From Aphelocoma coerulescens (lineage: Eukaryota; Chordata; Aves; Passeriformes; Corvidae): a stretch of DNA of 64,000 nucleotides. Location: positions 6,919,578 through 6,983,577 of the forward strand of contig NC_091014.1 of the NCBI RefSeq assembly GCF_041296385.1, written 5' to 3'. A program made the translations under genes and the position numbers. This document shows positions 1 through 15,763 of the stretch, piece by piece; position 1 is the stretch's first letter; the number at the start of each line of letters is the position of its first letter. Below the pieces are notes generated by a model. It was not told the origin of the DNA, made no database searches, and saw only the letters and a program-made list of their open reading frames with translations.

Positions 1-6183
<6,183 letters not shown>

Positions 6184-7090
6184 GTGTCCAAATATTTCAT
6201 GGTTCGTGTGAAAGGGAAAGTATTTTGACAACATGCGTCATTTAGTCCAATAATGCTATTTTCTTTCTACTTGTTTTCAAGTGCTACATGTCCCATTACT
6301 GTAATGGGCATTGAGCGATGCCTGTGTGCAGCATTAGTACCAGCTGCCTTAAGAATAAAGTTTACATTATCTTGTTTAAGTATTATTATCTAGTGTTGCC
6401 TGTAATGCTGGAAACAATTCATCTACCTTGCTGTTCAGACACTACTACAGTGAGATGGTAAAATGTATCAGTTTGAGAGTGGTAAACGTCTTTGCACACA
6501 GCAGTAAAATGTTAAATTAATTTCCCTGTCCCTAATAGGAAAAACAAAAAACCTGAGTTCAGATTGCCACGTGCCAGTATTCCTGACATTATTTGTATCT
6601 GTAATTTACATTAATTTTTTATACTTTTTTAACTCACATTTCCCCCCACCACTGAACTCAGCAGTCCTTATTCCTTTGCGGTGCCTCCACCCAGGCACCT
6701 TTCTCTGAGCTCTGAGGGTGGGCAAGCAAACATTTTCCCGGCGGCTGATACTCATCTCACCTGTGAACTGGTTCTGTGGTGGAGCTGCTGCGGCTGGGGC
6801 AGTCAGGTTCTTGCCCCAGGCCTCCTGTGGGGCAGCCTGGCAGCCGCTGTCAGCGCTGGCAGGGCGGCCCAGCAGTTCTGTTCAACCATGTACTTGTGAA
6901 AACTGTGCCACTGAAACTTCATGTCCACTTTGCTTTTGTGAGTCTAAAGAACAAGGCCTGGTTCCTAAAGCAGTTCATAGGAGTTTTGGAAAAGGGGGAA
7001 CGGGGAGTTCCTGCTGAAAATTTGTCGCACTTTACAGCGGCGATGTAACAACTGTAAGCGTTAGACAATAAACTTATTTAATTAAACTCT
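6184..7090 (+). other. SEC61A2: SEC61A2 3' untranslated region with two candidate polyadenylation signals
   Basis: Non-coding sequence follows the stop. AATAAA occurs at 6354-6359 and again at 7067-7072. Either could end the transcript, giving a UTR of roughly 200 or 900 nt. The part from about 6680 to 6890 is markedly more GC-rich than its surroundings. Short overlapping open frames there show no recognisable protein. Confidence 0.6.
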
Positions 7091-7969
7091 CTCCTGTGGC
7101 TTATCTGTGCCAGATGTAATTCATGTGCAGTCTTTGATAATTTCTAACAAGCCTTGATAGGGAGGTAGGTCTAGAAGGCTCCTTTTTTTCATCTTTATTT
7201 TTTTTTCTTTCTAGAATATAATTCTGATTAAATTTTAGCAGTCTCAGTTGAAAAACAAATCTCAAGATGCCTCCCCTTAAAGTCATTGAGCTTTTCTACT
7301 CTGCTGTAATCAATTATTTTTTCCCTTTGATTTCACATTTCTTCTGTCTTCTCTGACACTTAACTTGAAAGTAACTTCATGTTGTTTGTGAAGGTAAGAA
7401 AATCTTAAGCAGTTTTCTGTTTCAGAAAGTCTCCCTAATTATGCACGCTCATCCTCATCTATTTCAGACGCAAGACTGATTTTGACATGTGTTTATTAAA
7501 ACTCTTGGATCCTGACCTTTCAGCAGTGGTGGCTGTTTACATAATTAGTAGCAGCCCACTGTGTGCAGATGCACTGAGGGTTGGTTTGGAATAAGATGGA
7601 CCTAGAAGTGATTTGACCGAGTGAAGGTGCAGCCTGGGTACACAGATGTGTCCTTGGGAGAGGGAAAACTGCAAGGCTGTGCCCTCTTAGGGCACTTAAG
7701 TGACCTCCTACCTTCAGCAGGGTCCCCTGGCTGGGCTTACACAGTTCTGGTTTGCACCAGGGGATGGTGTTGTCATAGCCATTATCTTAGGCCAAATAAA
7801 ACAGTTGTCTCTTTCTGCATAGTTTAGTTAGGGCTGGGAGAAGCAAACAGCATCTGCATGTCTAAATCATAATAGGAAGTTCTTAAAATTGCTGTTTCAA
7901 ACACTGGAGCCAGAGCATGCACACAGTGTTCTGTGTTGCTGTCCCTGCTCCTGTCACAGAAAATTACTA
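7091..7969. other. Intergenic spacer between converging SEC61A2 and NUDT5
   Basis: No gene or recognised repeat was seen. It lies between the distal SEC61A2 polyadenylation signal and a CR1 fragment. Confidence 0.55.
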
Positions 7970-8345
7970 CTTAATAGGATATTCTACGACTCTATGATTT
8001 TTGAGTTGGGAGGGACCCACAAGATACTCACTGAGTCCAACTCCTGGCCCTGTGCAGGACACCCCAAGAGTCACACCATTCACCTGAGAGCATTGTCCGA
8101 ACACATCTTGAACTGTCAGGCTCAGTGCTGTGACCACTGCCCTTGGGCAACTTCCAGTGCCCAAACACCCTCTGGGTGAAGAACCTTTTCCTGATACCCA
8201 ACTTAAACTGCCCCAACACAACTTCAGGCCATTCCCACAGGTCCTATCACTGGTCACCAGAGAGAAGAGATCAGTGCCAGCCCATCTGCTTCCCCATCAT
8301 GAGGAAGTTGCAGACCACCATGAGCTCTCCCCTCTCCAGGTGTTT
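7970..8345 (-). mobile_element. CR1 LINE 3' fragment
   Basis: Read on the plus strand it begins with a CR1 tail-like 'ATTCTACGACTCTATGATTT', then 'GAGTTGGGAGGGACC', 'GAGTCCAACTCCTGGCCCTG', 'GGGTGAAGAACCTTTTCCTG' and 'CACTGGTCACCAGAGAGAAG'. These are standard antisense CR1 3'-region phrases. Orientation is therefore minus. It is truncated at the 5' side, as is usual for CR1, and is diverged. Confidence 0.85.
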
Positions 8346-8524
8346 GGAGTTAAGTTGGAGTGCTGTGAGAGAAACCTGTGCTTGTTCTGCCATCTGCGCT
8401 CCTTTGGAACCATGGTGGTAACAACACCAACCACAGTTAACTAAGCCTCTTTCTTATATGCTTAATTGTAAGTGCAGAGAAGAGTCTAGTGAGAAACAAG
8501 CCATTCTGAAAATTAAACAGTATT

Positions 8525-8530
8525 TTTATT
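8525..8530 (-). terminator. NUDT5: NUDT5 polyadenylation signal (AATAAA on minus strand)
   Basis: TTTATT on the plus strand reads AATAAA on the minus strand, about 205 nt beyond the NUDT5 stop codon. It is the first such hexamer downstream of the stop, so 8531-8735 is the probable 3' UTR. Confidence 0.55.
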
Positions 8531-8735
8531 ATGGATATTCTGTCAAGGTTTGATAGAGCAGTTAGAAGAAATGCTTTTTGTCAGTTACATAATTCCAAAT
8601 AAAAAGATCAGAATCATTCCACAAATGTATTTTGTGCTCTACAAGTAAAGCAAAGGAACTTGATTACAAGAACAGTTGTACTTCTAAATCACCCGACTTG
8701 GGGCAGTTTTCAACTGAATTTCTCATTGTCCAGTT

Positions 8736-8845
8736 CTAGAACTTCATAAAAGGAACTTGGAGCGGTTTTTCTGCTGCACGCTTCAGAGCCAATGCGTAAG
8801 TATAAACCCTGGCATCTACTGCCAGATGTTCCTCTGCTACTAGTT
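8736..8845 (-). CDS. NUDT5: NUDT5 coding exon 9 (residues 185-220 and stop)
   Basis: Acceptor TTTTATTTTCAG. It encodes [20 protein letters not shown], then [16 protein letters not shown] and the TAG at 8738-8736. It ends one residue longer in numbering than human. Confidence 0.95.
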
Positions 8846-11800
8846 CTGAAAATAAAAGAAAGAAATTATGAGATGCTCTTAAAGCCTCACCTTCACAGAA
8901 ATGGAAGTCCTTGCTATATGTAGCGTTCTAGACACTGCAAACACCTACTGCTATGACTAACTCTCATACCTGGCCAGGTCTCTCAAGGCTTTTTGCTTAA
9001 TATACAGTATTCCAGGATGTGAAATACCACGAGGAGCCCTGAGAAGGAAAGGGATTCCTGAAGCTCAAGTTAGTGCATTTAATGTGTCAGAAAGCTCTTA
9101 CCATCAATCCTTTGAAGCAGGTCGTTCTTTGGGAGTGAAACAACTTCCACAAATTCTAGGAGAGAAGAAAAAGATTTACATACCCTTAAATTAGTGAACA
9201 GTAGAGAAATTCACCTCTGTGTTCTGTTTCTTGCATTTTAGAAGGGGAAAGAAACTGATTTAATGCTCATCACCATCCAAAACTTGTAAGCCTTATCAAA
9301 AAAAGGTCAATTAAATGGGGGAAGGCAGTGACTGAGTTCATTAAAACACATGTTTGGCAGAAAGAAGCTGGGAAAGAGTTGAGAAAAAAGTAGCTGACAG
9401 CTACGAAGAATAAGAATCCTAAAAGGAGAAACCTCCCTTTTGAGAATGGAAAATACACTGTTGAAGGAGACTTTTGTTTGGCTTCTCTTGGAATGGACTG
9501 GAGATGCGTTTCAAGACCAAACCATCTCAAAGGGTTTGTTCATGATGAATTCATGTTGGCCTACCCCTCCCCTGTCTCTCTGAATTATTTGTCTTTGGGG
9601 CTTGACCTATAGCTGTTGGGGGTTCATTAATTTGAATTTCCTATAATACTGGTGCTATAGGTGCAATACTTGGAAAGATAATTGACGCAATCATGCCCCA
9701 CAGGAATTTGCATCTAGGCCAAAGTCAACCTCAGGCACGTTTGATTAGGGTCAGGAGATTACCCAAACACAAATAAAAACCAGTTTTAACTGACTTTTTC
9801 TAAGTAAAACTTGCCATACGAAGATCACACTTGACCTTATTGTCAATGGGAACACAGTCACATTACATACCTCCATCATCTGCAAGTGAAAAAAGAAGTA
9901 ATAAGGGATTGAAATACACTAGAATTTACAATTAAAAAGCATTTGATGGCTGACTGACTGTGATTGACACTAATTACTTCCAGAGTGAAGCTACAACTGA
10001 GAGCACTATCTAGGTTCACAAGTGCTTATGGCCCTCACTGAAATTTGGCACCGAAATGTTTTATTCTGAGTGTGCCACAGCTGACACTTCACATCTGGGC
10101 TTCTCCAGTGAATTCAGCAGAGACACACTCTGCTCATCTAGACTGCAGGATATGATTGGAAGGACGTGCAGCATCCAAATCAGCTAGGCCAGAAAAGATG
10201 CAGTGGTGGGGTTAATTGTTTTAAACCCATTGTTTTGTTATCTTCTCAAAATTTTCAAATAAATGGTACAAAACTCACCAAGGTTTTGCTTAGGTCTCGT
10301 GTTCTCAGCCTCATCTCCATTAATGATGACACTCACTATGTGTGTGGTGCTGTTTGACACACCTGGGTCCAAGCACAGAGCTGCCAACAAGTACATTTGA
10401 GAGAGGAGAGGTTCATTTTCAAAGCAGGAGTCAGGTACCTTGACATTTTATCGAAAGCTTTCACAGAAATGTATCTGATACAATAGAAGAATATATATTT
10501 GGCAGACATTCATGCTGTAAGAGTAGCAAAAACTTTGTTTTCCCATGTTCTTAGAAGTAATGTGTCTGTAACTCTGAGCTTTTTTACAGATCCCTGGTAA
10601 GACTTGTCTTCAGCAGCCAAGTTTACTTTCTATTCCACAGACTCAAGATTTACTGTAAACTATCCCTTACAGACTTCCTCAGTCTGTTGGGGTCTAATTT
10701 TGCCATCACCTGTCTCCAGCCTCTCTCAATCCCCAGCCTCTCTCAATCCCCAGCATTCAGTTGTACCCAGTAACTGAGAGACAAGTCTCAACTGCAATGA
10801 CATTTCCTTGAAATCCTACCTAAGTTGCCTCACCTACCTACTCAAGTTTGATTTATGATCCTCATTTTGCCTTCATTTTATCTTATGTTGGAAGCATGGG
10901 ATTGGAACAATCATGTTCCAAAGGATCTCTGAATTTACTCCAATTACTCTCTTCGTTCCAGCTGGAGAACCCAAGTACAGTCACCTCCCCACAGCTGACA
11001 GGAGGGTGACCTCTGCATCAGGCAGCTATTTTTTTGTAAGTTCACAGATGCTGTTTGCAGAAATCCAGCAATTTAGACCTTTACACTAAAATGCCAAATC
11101 ACAGCTTGAATAATTGGGTTTTGTGTAAAGGACCTTAACTGATAGCATTTTCCTCCCTACAGACATCAAACTTTTACTTCAGAGAGAAGTTCAGCAACTG
11201 ACGCACATCAAGGACCGAAGTTTCACTTTTACAGCCATGAGATGCTACCCTGCTAATCTGCATAGGCTTTGCTGCTTGGATTTTCCCTTTGGTTTAGAGC
11301 GTTTTAGACATTTAGAGTAGCCATCAAGACAGAATTAGCTTTGGTGGGAAAAAATAAATAAAAGCAAAAGACCTGGAGTACATTCAATGACTTCCCCTTT
11401 GTACCCAGTTTCTTCCTTCAGCTCTCGAAGTGCAGCACTTTCTGCTGACTCGTTTTCCTCAATAAGGCCTGGGAGATACACAATACACAAAAACAATTAA
11501 AAGCCTCTCACTTAACTGCAGTACCCATCCCAAGATCTAATCAAGCTTTATGGAAGAGGGGAAACATCCTCACTACTCTGTCTTTACAGAGGGATAAATG
11601 TTAGGAAGGATTCCAGTCCCTGGATTCATTATGCTGCTCCCCACATCCTTAACTGATTATCTACACAACCATGTTGCCTTCCCCAAAAATGGCATTAATA
11701 TCCTCATGAGGGAAAGAAGCCAAATGCTTTGACTCTTAGAGAAAGGAGAAGTGGAGGGAATTTTCTCCAATCTGCTAAAACAAGCTTATTTTGGTTTTTT

Positions 11801-14800
11801 TCCTTATCAAATATTCCTATTTTGGAATAGCACATGGAGCTCAGCATGGTTTTCCAGCTAGAGCTTCATTAAGATCACAGAACCAACTAGGTTGGAGAAG
11901 ACCTTGGAGATCATCAAGTCTAACCTATAAAATATATAAAGATTGACACTCCAAGCACATTTAAACACACTGAACCATATGTGACTCATCCCAATGTTTC
12001 AGCCATGTACCTGCAGGAAATTCCAAGCAGTAGCCATTGATTGGGGGCCTGAACTGTTTCACCAGCACAATGCAGTCGTAGTGCAGGGTTCTCTGTAGCA
12101 CTGCTATCACTGCTACACCTACAGCAGCAATGGGAGACACAAGGACATGGAATGTGAGTGTAGCAGAAAGTGAGATTTTAGTACGAGATCTGGAAAGGAA
12201 CCCACACACTGCTACTCTGAGCGATGTTTAGATGCCTGCTCCAGAATCCTGAATGATGAATTTAAGCTCTTTATACCATGCATGGTGAGAGACCTTCAAA
12301 GCTCCCCAGCACGTGAGAGGCACACATACCAAGCAAGACTGAGCCTCAGGCAAGGGCTCTCCTGCCTGCAGACACTGTTTGGAAGCTTCTGTAGGGAACT
12401 CTCTAGTACACTCCCTCCATGTGTAAATCATGTCCCAAAGAGCCCCTCGACCCCTTGGCCCCTGACAGGAGACCCAATCACCAGTTTGTGAGCTACTCCA
12501 TGTCAGGGTACCCCTGATATCTTTGGAAGTGCTCCATCATTTTAAAGTGAACACAATGATCTTGGGAAAGCACTCCCACCAGTAAGGTTCTGGTTCTTCA
12601 GCACTTAAGCTAGCATTTCACTAGCTCAGGGGTATAGCCAGCTCTGCCAAACTACCTGTTCTACAGCCTCATTCATTCAGGAACAGATCAGCTCTAAATC
12701 TGACCTGTCAGCTTATCAGAAGCGCTTTTACAGGGCAAAAATGCAAACAAAAAAAGTCACCAGTGTCTTACCATCAGCTGTAACTCCTTTTTTGTTGCCA
12801 GTACGCTTTACAGTTTCCCAAGTTCTGTTTAAACAGAGAAAAGAACAAATGAATACCTAAATCATCTTCTACCCTTGCTACTTTCATTAAAAGCAAAATG
12901 TGCCATCACACAGTGAAGTCTTGTAAGAAGCAACCAGCCTTAGGCAGGCCCTGTCATACACTGGCACTATAAAATGTCTATAGCAGAAATAGTTAATTTT
13001 AGTTACACAAAAGATCCAATCTTGCTAATTGTAAGAGGATACTTTGCTGATGAACTGGGAGGCACTGGAGAAAACAATCAGTACAGAATCTAACACATTA
13101 AGGGGAGGGAACTAAAGCCGTCTACATAAACCTACATAAACACAGCAAAACTAAAGAGTACAAAAGAATTGGACAGAAATGATAACACACAAGAGGACAT
13201 TAATTTGTCAATAATATGCAAGGTCCAGCACCACCAACAGGGAGAAAGAACCTTTAATGAAGAACCAGAAAAGCCACAGGATGGACTCTGATTGTCACAG
13301 AGTAGTTGCACAGCTAGAACTTCCTTCTGTGTAGCATCTTTCCAAAGAACTGGGAATGCAACATAATCCAGGGTCCAACATGCCCAGAAGGATTTAGGAG
13401 CCAAATCCAATCCAAATGCTTGCACATCTGCTGGAGTAAATGTCTTTCCCCTGAACAGCAGGAACTCTAAAGGAACCTCACAATGAATAGCTCTCATCTT
13501 GTGTGGAGTGATGGGTTTGTAATGCTCATGCTCTCTAGCCTGGGGCCAGTCTGTACAATTGGGAATCTGGAACACCAGAGAGGCAATTACCTGGTTTTCC
13601 CAAAGGGATCCGTATAAGTTGTTTCTGCAAGCTTCAACCATTGTCTTTCTACGATTACCTAAAATAAAGAACTCTTTGTTAAATACATTATAAAATTAAT
13701 CCAAAGATTTGGGAGAAACAACACAACTATTTTTAGATCCTTTTGAAGACAAAATTTCAGCATCACAACACATCCAAGAGTGTGCAACAGCATTCCTGTT
13801 GCTAATATAGAAAAAAACATTTACTCTAAATTCTTGAATATGAATAAAAAAATAACCCCAAGACAGTAACTTTTCTTAACATGAGTTTAATAACCAAGTT
13901 TTGATGAATTCAGTGGGATTTTATGTACTGGAACGTCTTCATTTGCTAAGTAGGATTTTGCAAGGGTAATATATCAGCTCCCTAAGGGTCTCTGGGCTGC
14001 ACAGACTTTAACTGCACTGGTGCTCACGAGTGCCCCATCAGCAGAGAGCACAGCCCAAAGGCTGAGCATGCAAGACTGAAAACCAAACTACCCTGAAACT
14101 TTTCTTGCCCTGCCCTCAGACTGTGGCCTCGTGTAACTGCTGCTTTCTGCAGCTGTGAGAGTGATACATACCTGCCCCTTCAGGATTCTGAGAGTTGCTG
14201 AGAGAGCACTTGGCATTAACACTATGGCCAAATCTCTTTTCTGAGCTACGTGAGTTTATATTCCCTATGATGTTTCCTCATCTTTTATGTAATTAATTTA
14301 AAAGAGAAAAAATCCTAGATATTAGCCCTGCAGTTTGCTTCTTTTATTGTAACTTGTTTTAAAATTAGTTATTTTTATTATTACTTTGATGGGTAAAGAA
14401 CATCTGCTTACAACAGTCTGAATGTGCCTTCTCAGAAAAGGGAAGAATCAAGTAAGATCAGCTCCCACTTTCATGGAAAGTATTCCAGCATCAGACCACA
14501 CAGTTACTGCAGTTACAGAACCACTTCGGATATAAGAGCCACTGGCAGAGAGAGGGTAAACACTTCTCTGTATTAAGCCCACAAAATGATTGAAAAAAAT
14601 AAATAGCTTAAAATACGTAAGATCTAATTATAAACTTCCAGTGATACCAAAGAGTACATTGTTTTAAAAGAGGATAACTAAGGAACATTACAAAAAACCC
14701 CCAACCAACAACAAACCAAACAAACAAACCCATAAAAAACTCAAACAAAACCAAGCAAGAAAGAGGATAAAATGAAAATGCTGACTGCAACAAATAGTGC

Positions 14801-15737
14801 TCTTAATAGAAAACCCAAAAAAATTACAAAAGTTATTAAATCCTTCATGCTTGTGAAATATTCATATTTTTAAAATGCCCACAAGAAAAGATATAATCCA
14901 AACAAATCTCTTCTTTCCTTGTAACTTGAAACTGGAAGAAATTACAAGACTGTGTTCACTCCATGAAGAACAAATAAAAAAAAAAAACACATTTGTGTTA
15001 TAACAAGAGCGGGACACTGCCAAACCTGCCTCAACACCAAAGATTAACTACTAAGAATTCACTTAAAAGGGAACAGAAACAAATATAGGCAGTGTAGGGT
15101 GAAAGTGTTTTTTAATAAGAATGAGGTACCTCCAGAATCCTTCCTTCAGACTGATATTATTCTTACTGCTTCCTTACTGATGTCTTTGAAACGGCGATTA
15201 TCTAAATACAAATCCTTCCAGGAAACATAAAAGGTGGTACAATCCTAAATGTTAAAGCAACCCTTGGTGGTTTACCATCTTAAAGAAACAGAAAGCTGTT
15301 TGAAATAGAAAACTGTTGCTGAGTTTCATAACCCACCAATTTGTAAAGTCTCTCAGAGACACCAGCATTATTTCTGAACATTGAAAAACCTCCTGAACAG
15401 ACAATAAACAGATGCAAAATCCGAAAAAAGAGAAGCAGCTTAAAATAATGCAACACTGTAGATTTCTCTCTCCTCATTGACAACCTGTATAGTTATTTCA
15501 ATAAAGAGGAATGTCACATCTTTTAAACTCTCTGACAATCAAGAAGAAGTGCTCTGTCTGTTGAGTAGGTTTTTACGAACATACAGCCTCTACAGCATTT
15601 TGTACTCTGCACCCACAAACTGACAAAAAATTGTTACTTAACAACAAAACGTGTCAAACCCAAGCATGCTGTACCTCTTCCTTAAGGACGAATTGTTTAG
15701 CTGTTTTTGCAACTTCTGTGGATGTCTCAGCTGCCAT
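8736..15737 (-). CDS. NUDT5: NUDT5, ADP-sugar pyrophosphatase (nine coding exons, complete)
   Basis: This enzyme hydrolyses ADP-ribose and other nucleoside diphosphate sugars in cytosol and nucleus. Exons in transcript order are 15737-15675, 13658-13591, 12824-12772, 12118-12011, 11468-11373, 10380-10279, 9879-9871, 9155-9102 and 8845-8736, which join to 663 nt (220 residues and TAG; human is 219). The Nudix box G-x5-E-x7-RE-U-x-EE-x-GU is complete: G98, E104, then RELKEETGY at 112-120. The loop glutamate known to matter for catalysis (human E166) is E167. Start: the ATG at 15735-15737 begins [20 protein letters not shown], matching the human N-terminal length. The gene is head to head with CDC123 and converges on SEC61A2. 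Oddities are a 9-nt exon and a GTCTTT donor after the Nudix exon. Confidence 0.96.
9102..9155 (-). CDS. NUDT5: NUDT5 coding exon 8 (residues 167-184)
   Basis: Acceptor TCTCTCCTAG, donor GTAAGA. It encodes [18 protein letters not shown] and matches the human [17 protein letters not shown] nearly exactly. E167 is the counterpart of human E166. Confidence 0.95.
9871..9879 (-). CDS. NUDT5: NUDT5 coding exon 7, a 9-nt microexon (residues 164-166)
   Basis: The minus strand reads a polypyrimidine tract, CTTGCAG, then ATGATGGAG, then donor GTATGT. Joined to its neighbours it supplies D-D-G and the first base of E167. Without it the protein would be three residues short of human NUDT5; with it the QNLDDGEF stretch has the same length as the human KPGDGEF region. 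Neighbouring exons alone would also splice in frame. Confidence 0.85.
10279..10380 (-). CDS. NUDT5: NUDT5 coding exon 6 (residues 130-163)
   Basis: Acceptor TTGTTGGCAG, donor GTGAGT. It encodes [20 protein letters not shown] and [14 protein letters not shown], aligned without gaps to the human segment CMDPGLSNCT through ENARPK. Confidence 0.94.
10718..10751. repeat. Perfect 17-bp tandem duplication
   Basis: AGCCTCTCTCAATCCCC occurs twice in direct succession in a NUDT5 intron. Confidence 0.9.
11373..11468 (-). CDS. NUDT5: NUDT5 coding exon 5 (Nudix box, residues 98-129)
   Basis: It encodes [20 protein letters not shown], then [12 protein letters not shown]. All consensus Nudix positions are present, so metal binding should be intact. 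The donor is GTCTTT, a weak match to consensus; the join to the next exon is fixed by the protein (P-A-L-C-L-D-P). Confidence 0.93.
11872..11960 (-). mobile_element. Short CR1 3'-end fragment in NUDT5 intron 4
   Basis: The plus strand shows 'ATCACAGAACCAACTAGGTTGG', 'GACCTTGGAGATCATCAAGT' and 'CTAACCT', the antisense start of a CR1 3' end. Only about 60 bases are convincing; the rest is diverged. Confidence 0.6.
12011..12118 (-). CDS. NUDT5: NUDT5 coding exon 4 (residues 62-97)
   Basis: Acceptor TTGCTGCTGTAG, donor GTACAT. It encodes [20 protein letters not shown] and [16 protein letters not shown]. The RPP and EFPAG segments are typical of ADP-ribose pyrophosphatases and lead straight into the Nudix box. 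Confidence 0.95.
12772..12824 (-). CDS. NUDT5: NUDT5 coding exon 3 (residues 44-61)
   Basis: Acceptor TTTAAACAG, donor GTAAGA. It encodes [18 protein letters not shown] with split codons at both ends. It is too short to appear as an independent open frame. Confidence 0.93.
13591..13658 (-). CDS. NUDT5: NUDT5 coding exon 2 (residues 22-43/44)
   Basis: The acceptor reads TTTATTTTAG and the donor GTAATT. The exon encodes [20 protein letters not shown] then KT, matching the human stretch around WVKLEKTTYMDP. If the following intron were retained the true frame would stop at once (AGG TAA). Confidence 0.93.
13659..15674 (-). other. NUDT5 intron 1 of the coding region
   Basis: AT-rich, with no recognised interspersed repeat. 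It includes an A/C-rich low-complexity stretch at about 14690-14760 (ACAAACAAAC-type). Confidence 0.55.
15675..15737 (-). CDS. NUDT5: NUDT5 coding exon 1 (residues 1-21)
   Basis: It encodes [20 protein letters not shown] and a further E, and ends at donor GTACAG. The frame stays open upstream of the ATG, but the N-terminus of human NUDT5 starts at the equivalent place. A possible acceptor (GCACAG, with a poor pyrimidine tract) would begin the exon near 15763, implying a separate upstream non-coding exon. Confidence 0.9.
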
Positions 15738-15763
15738 TTTCAGGAATGTCAGGCTTTCCCCTC

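Larger units (their letters stand above)
9880..13590 (-). other. Central NUDT5 introns: simple repeats only, apart from the CR1 fragment
   Basis: Introns 9880-10278, 10381-11372, 11469-12010, 12119-12771 and 12825-13590 hold no other gene. Intron 10381-11372 contains a perfect 17-bp tandem pair at 10718-10751. Intron 12825-13590 contains a 10-bp pair at 13122-13141 and a long open frame that overlaps exon 2 in the wrong frame. Confidence 0.55.
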
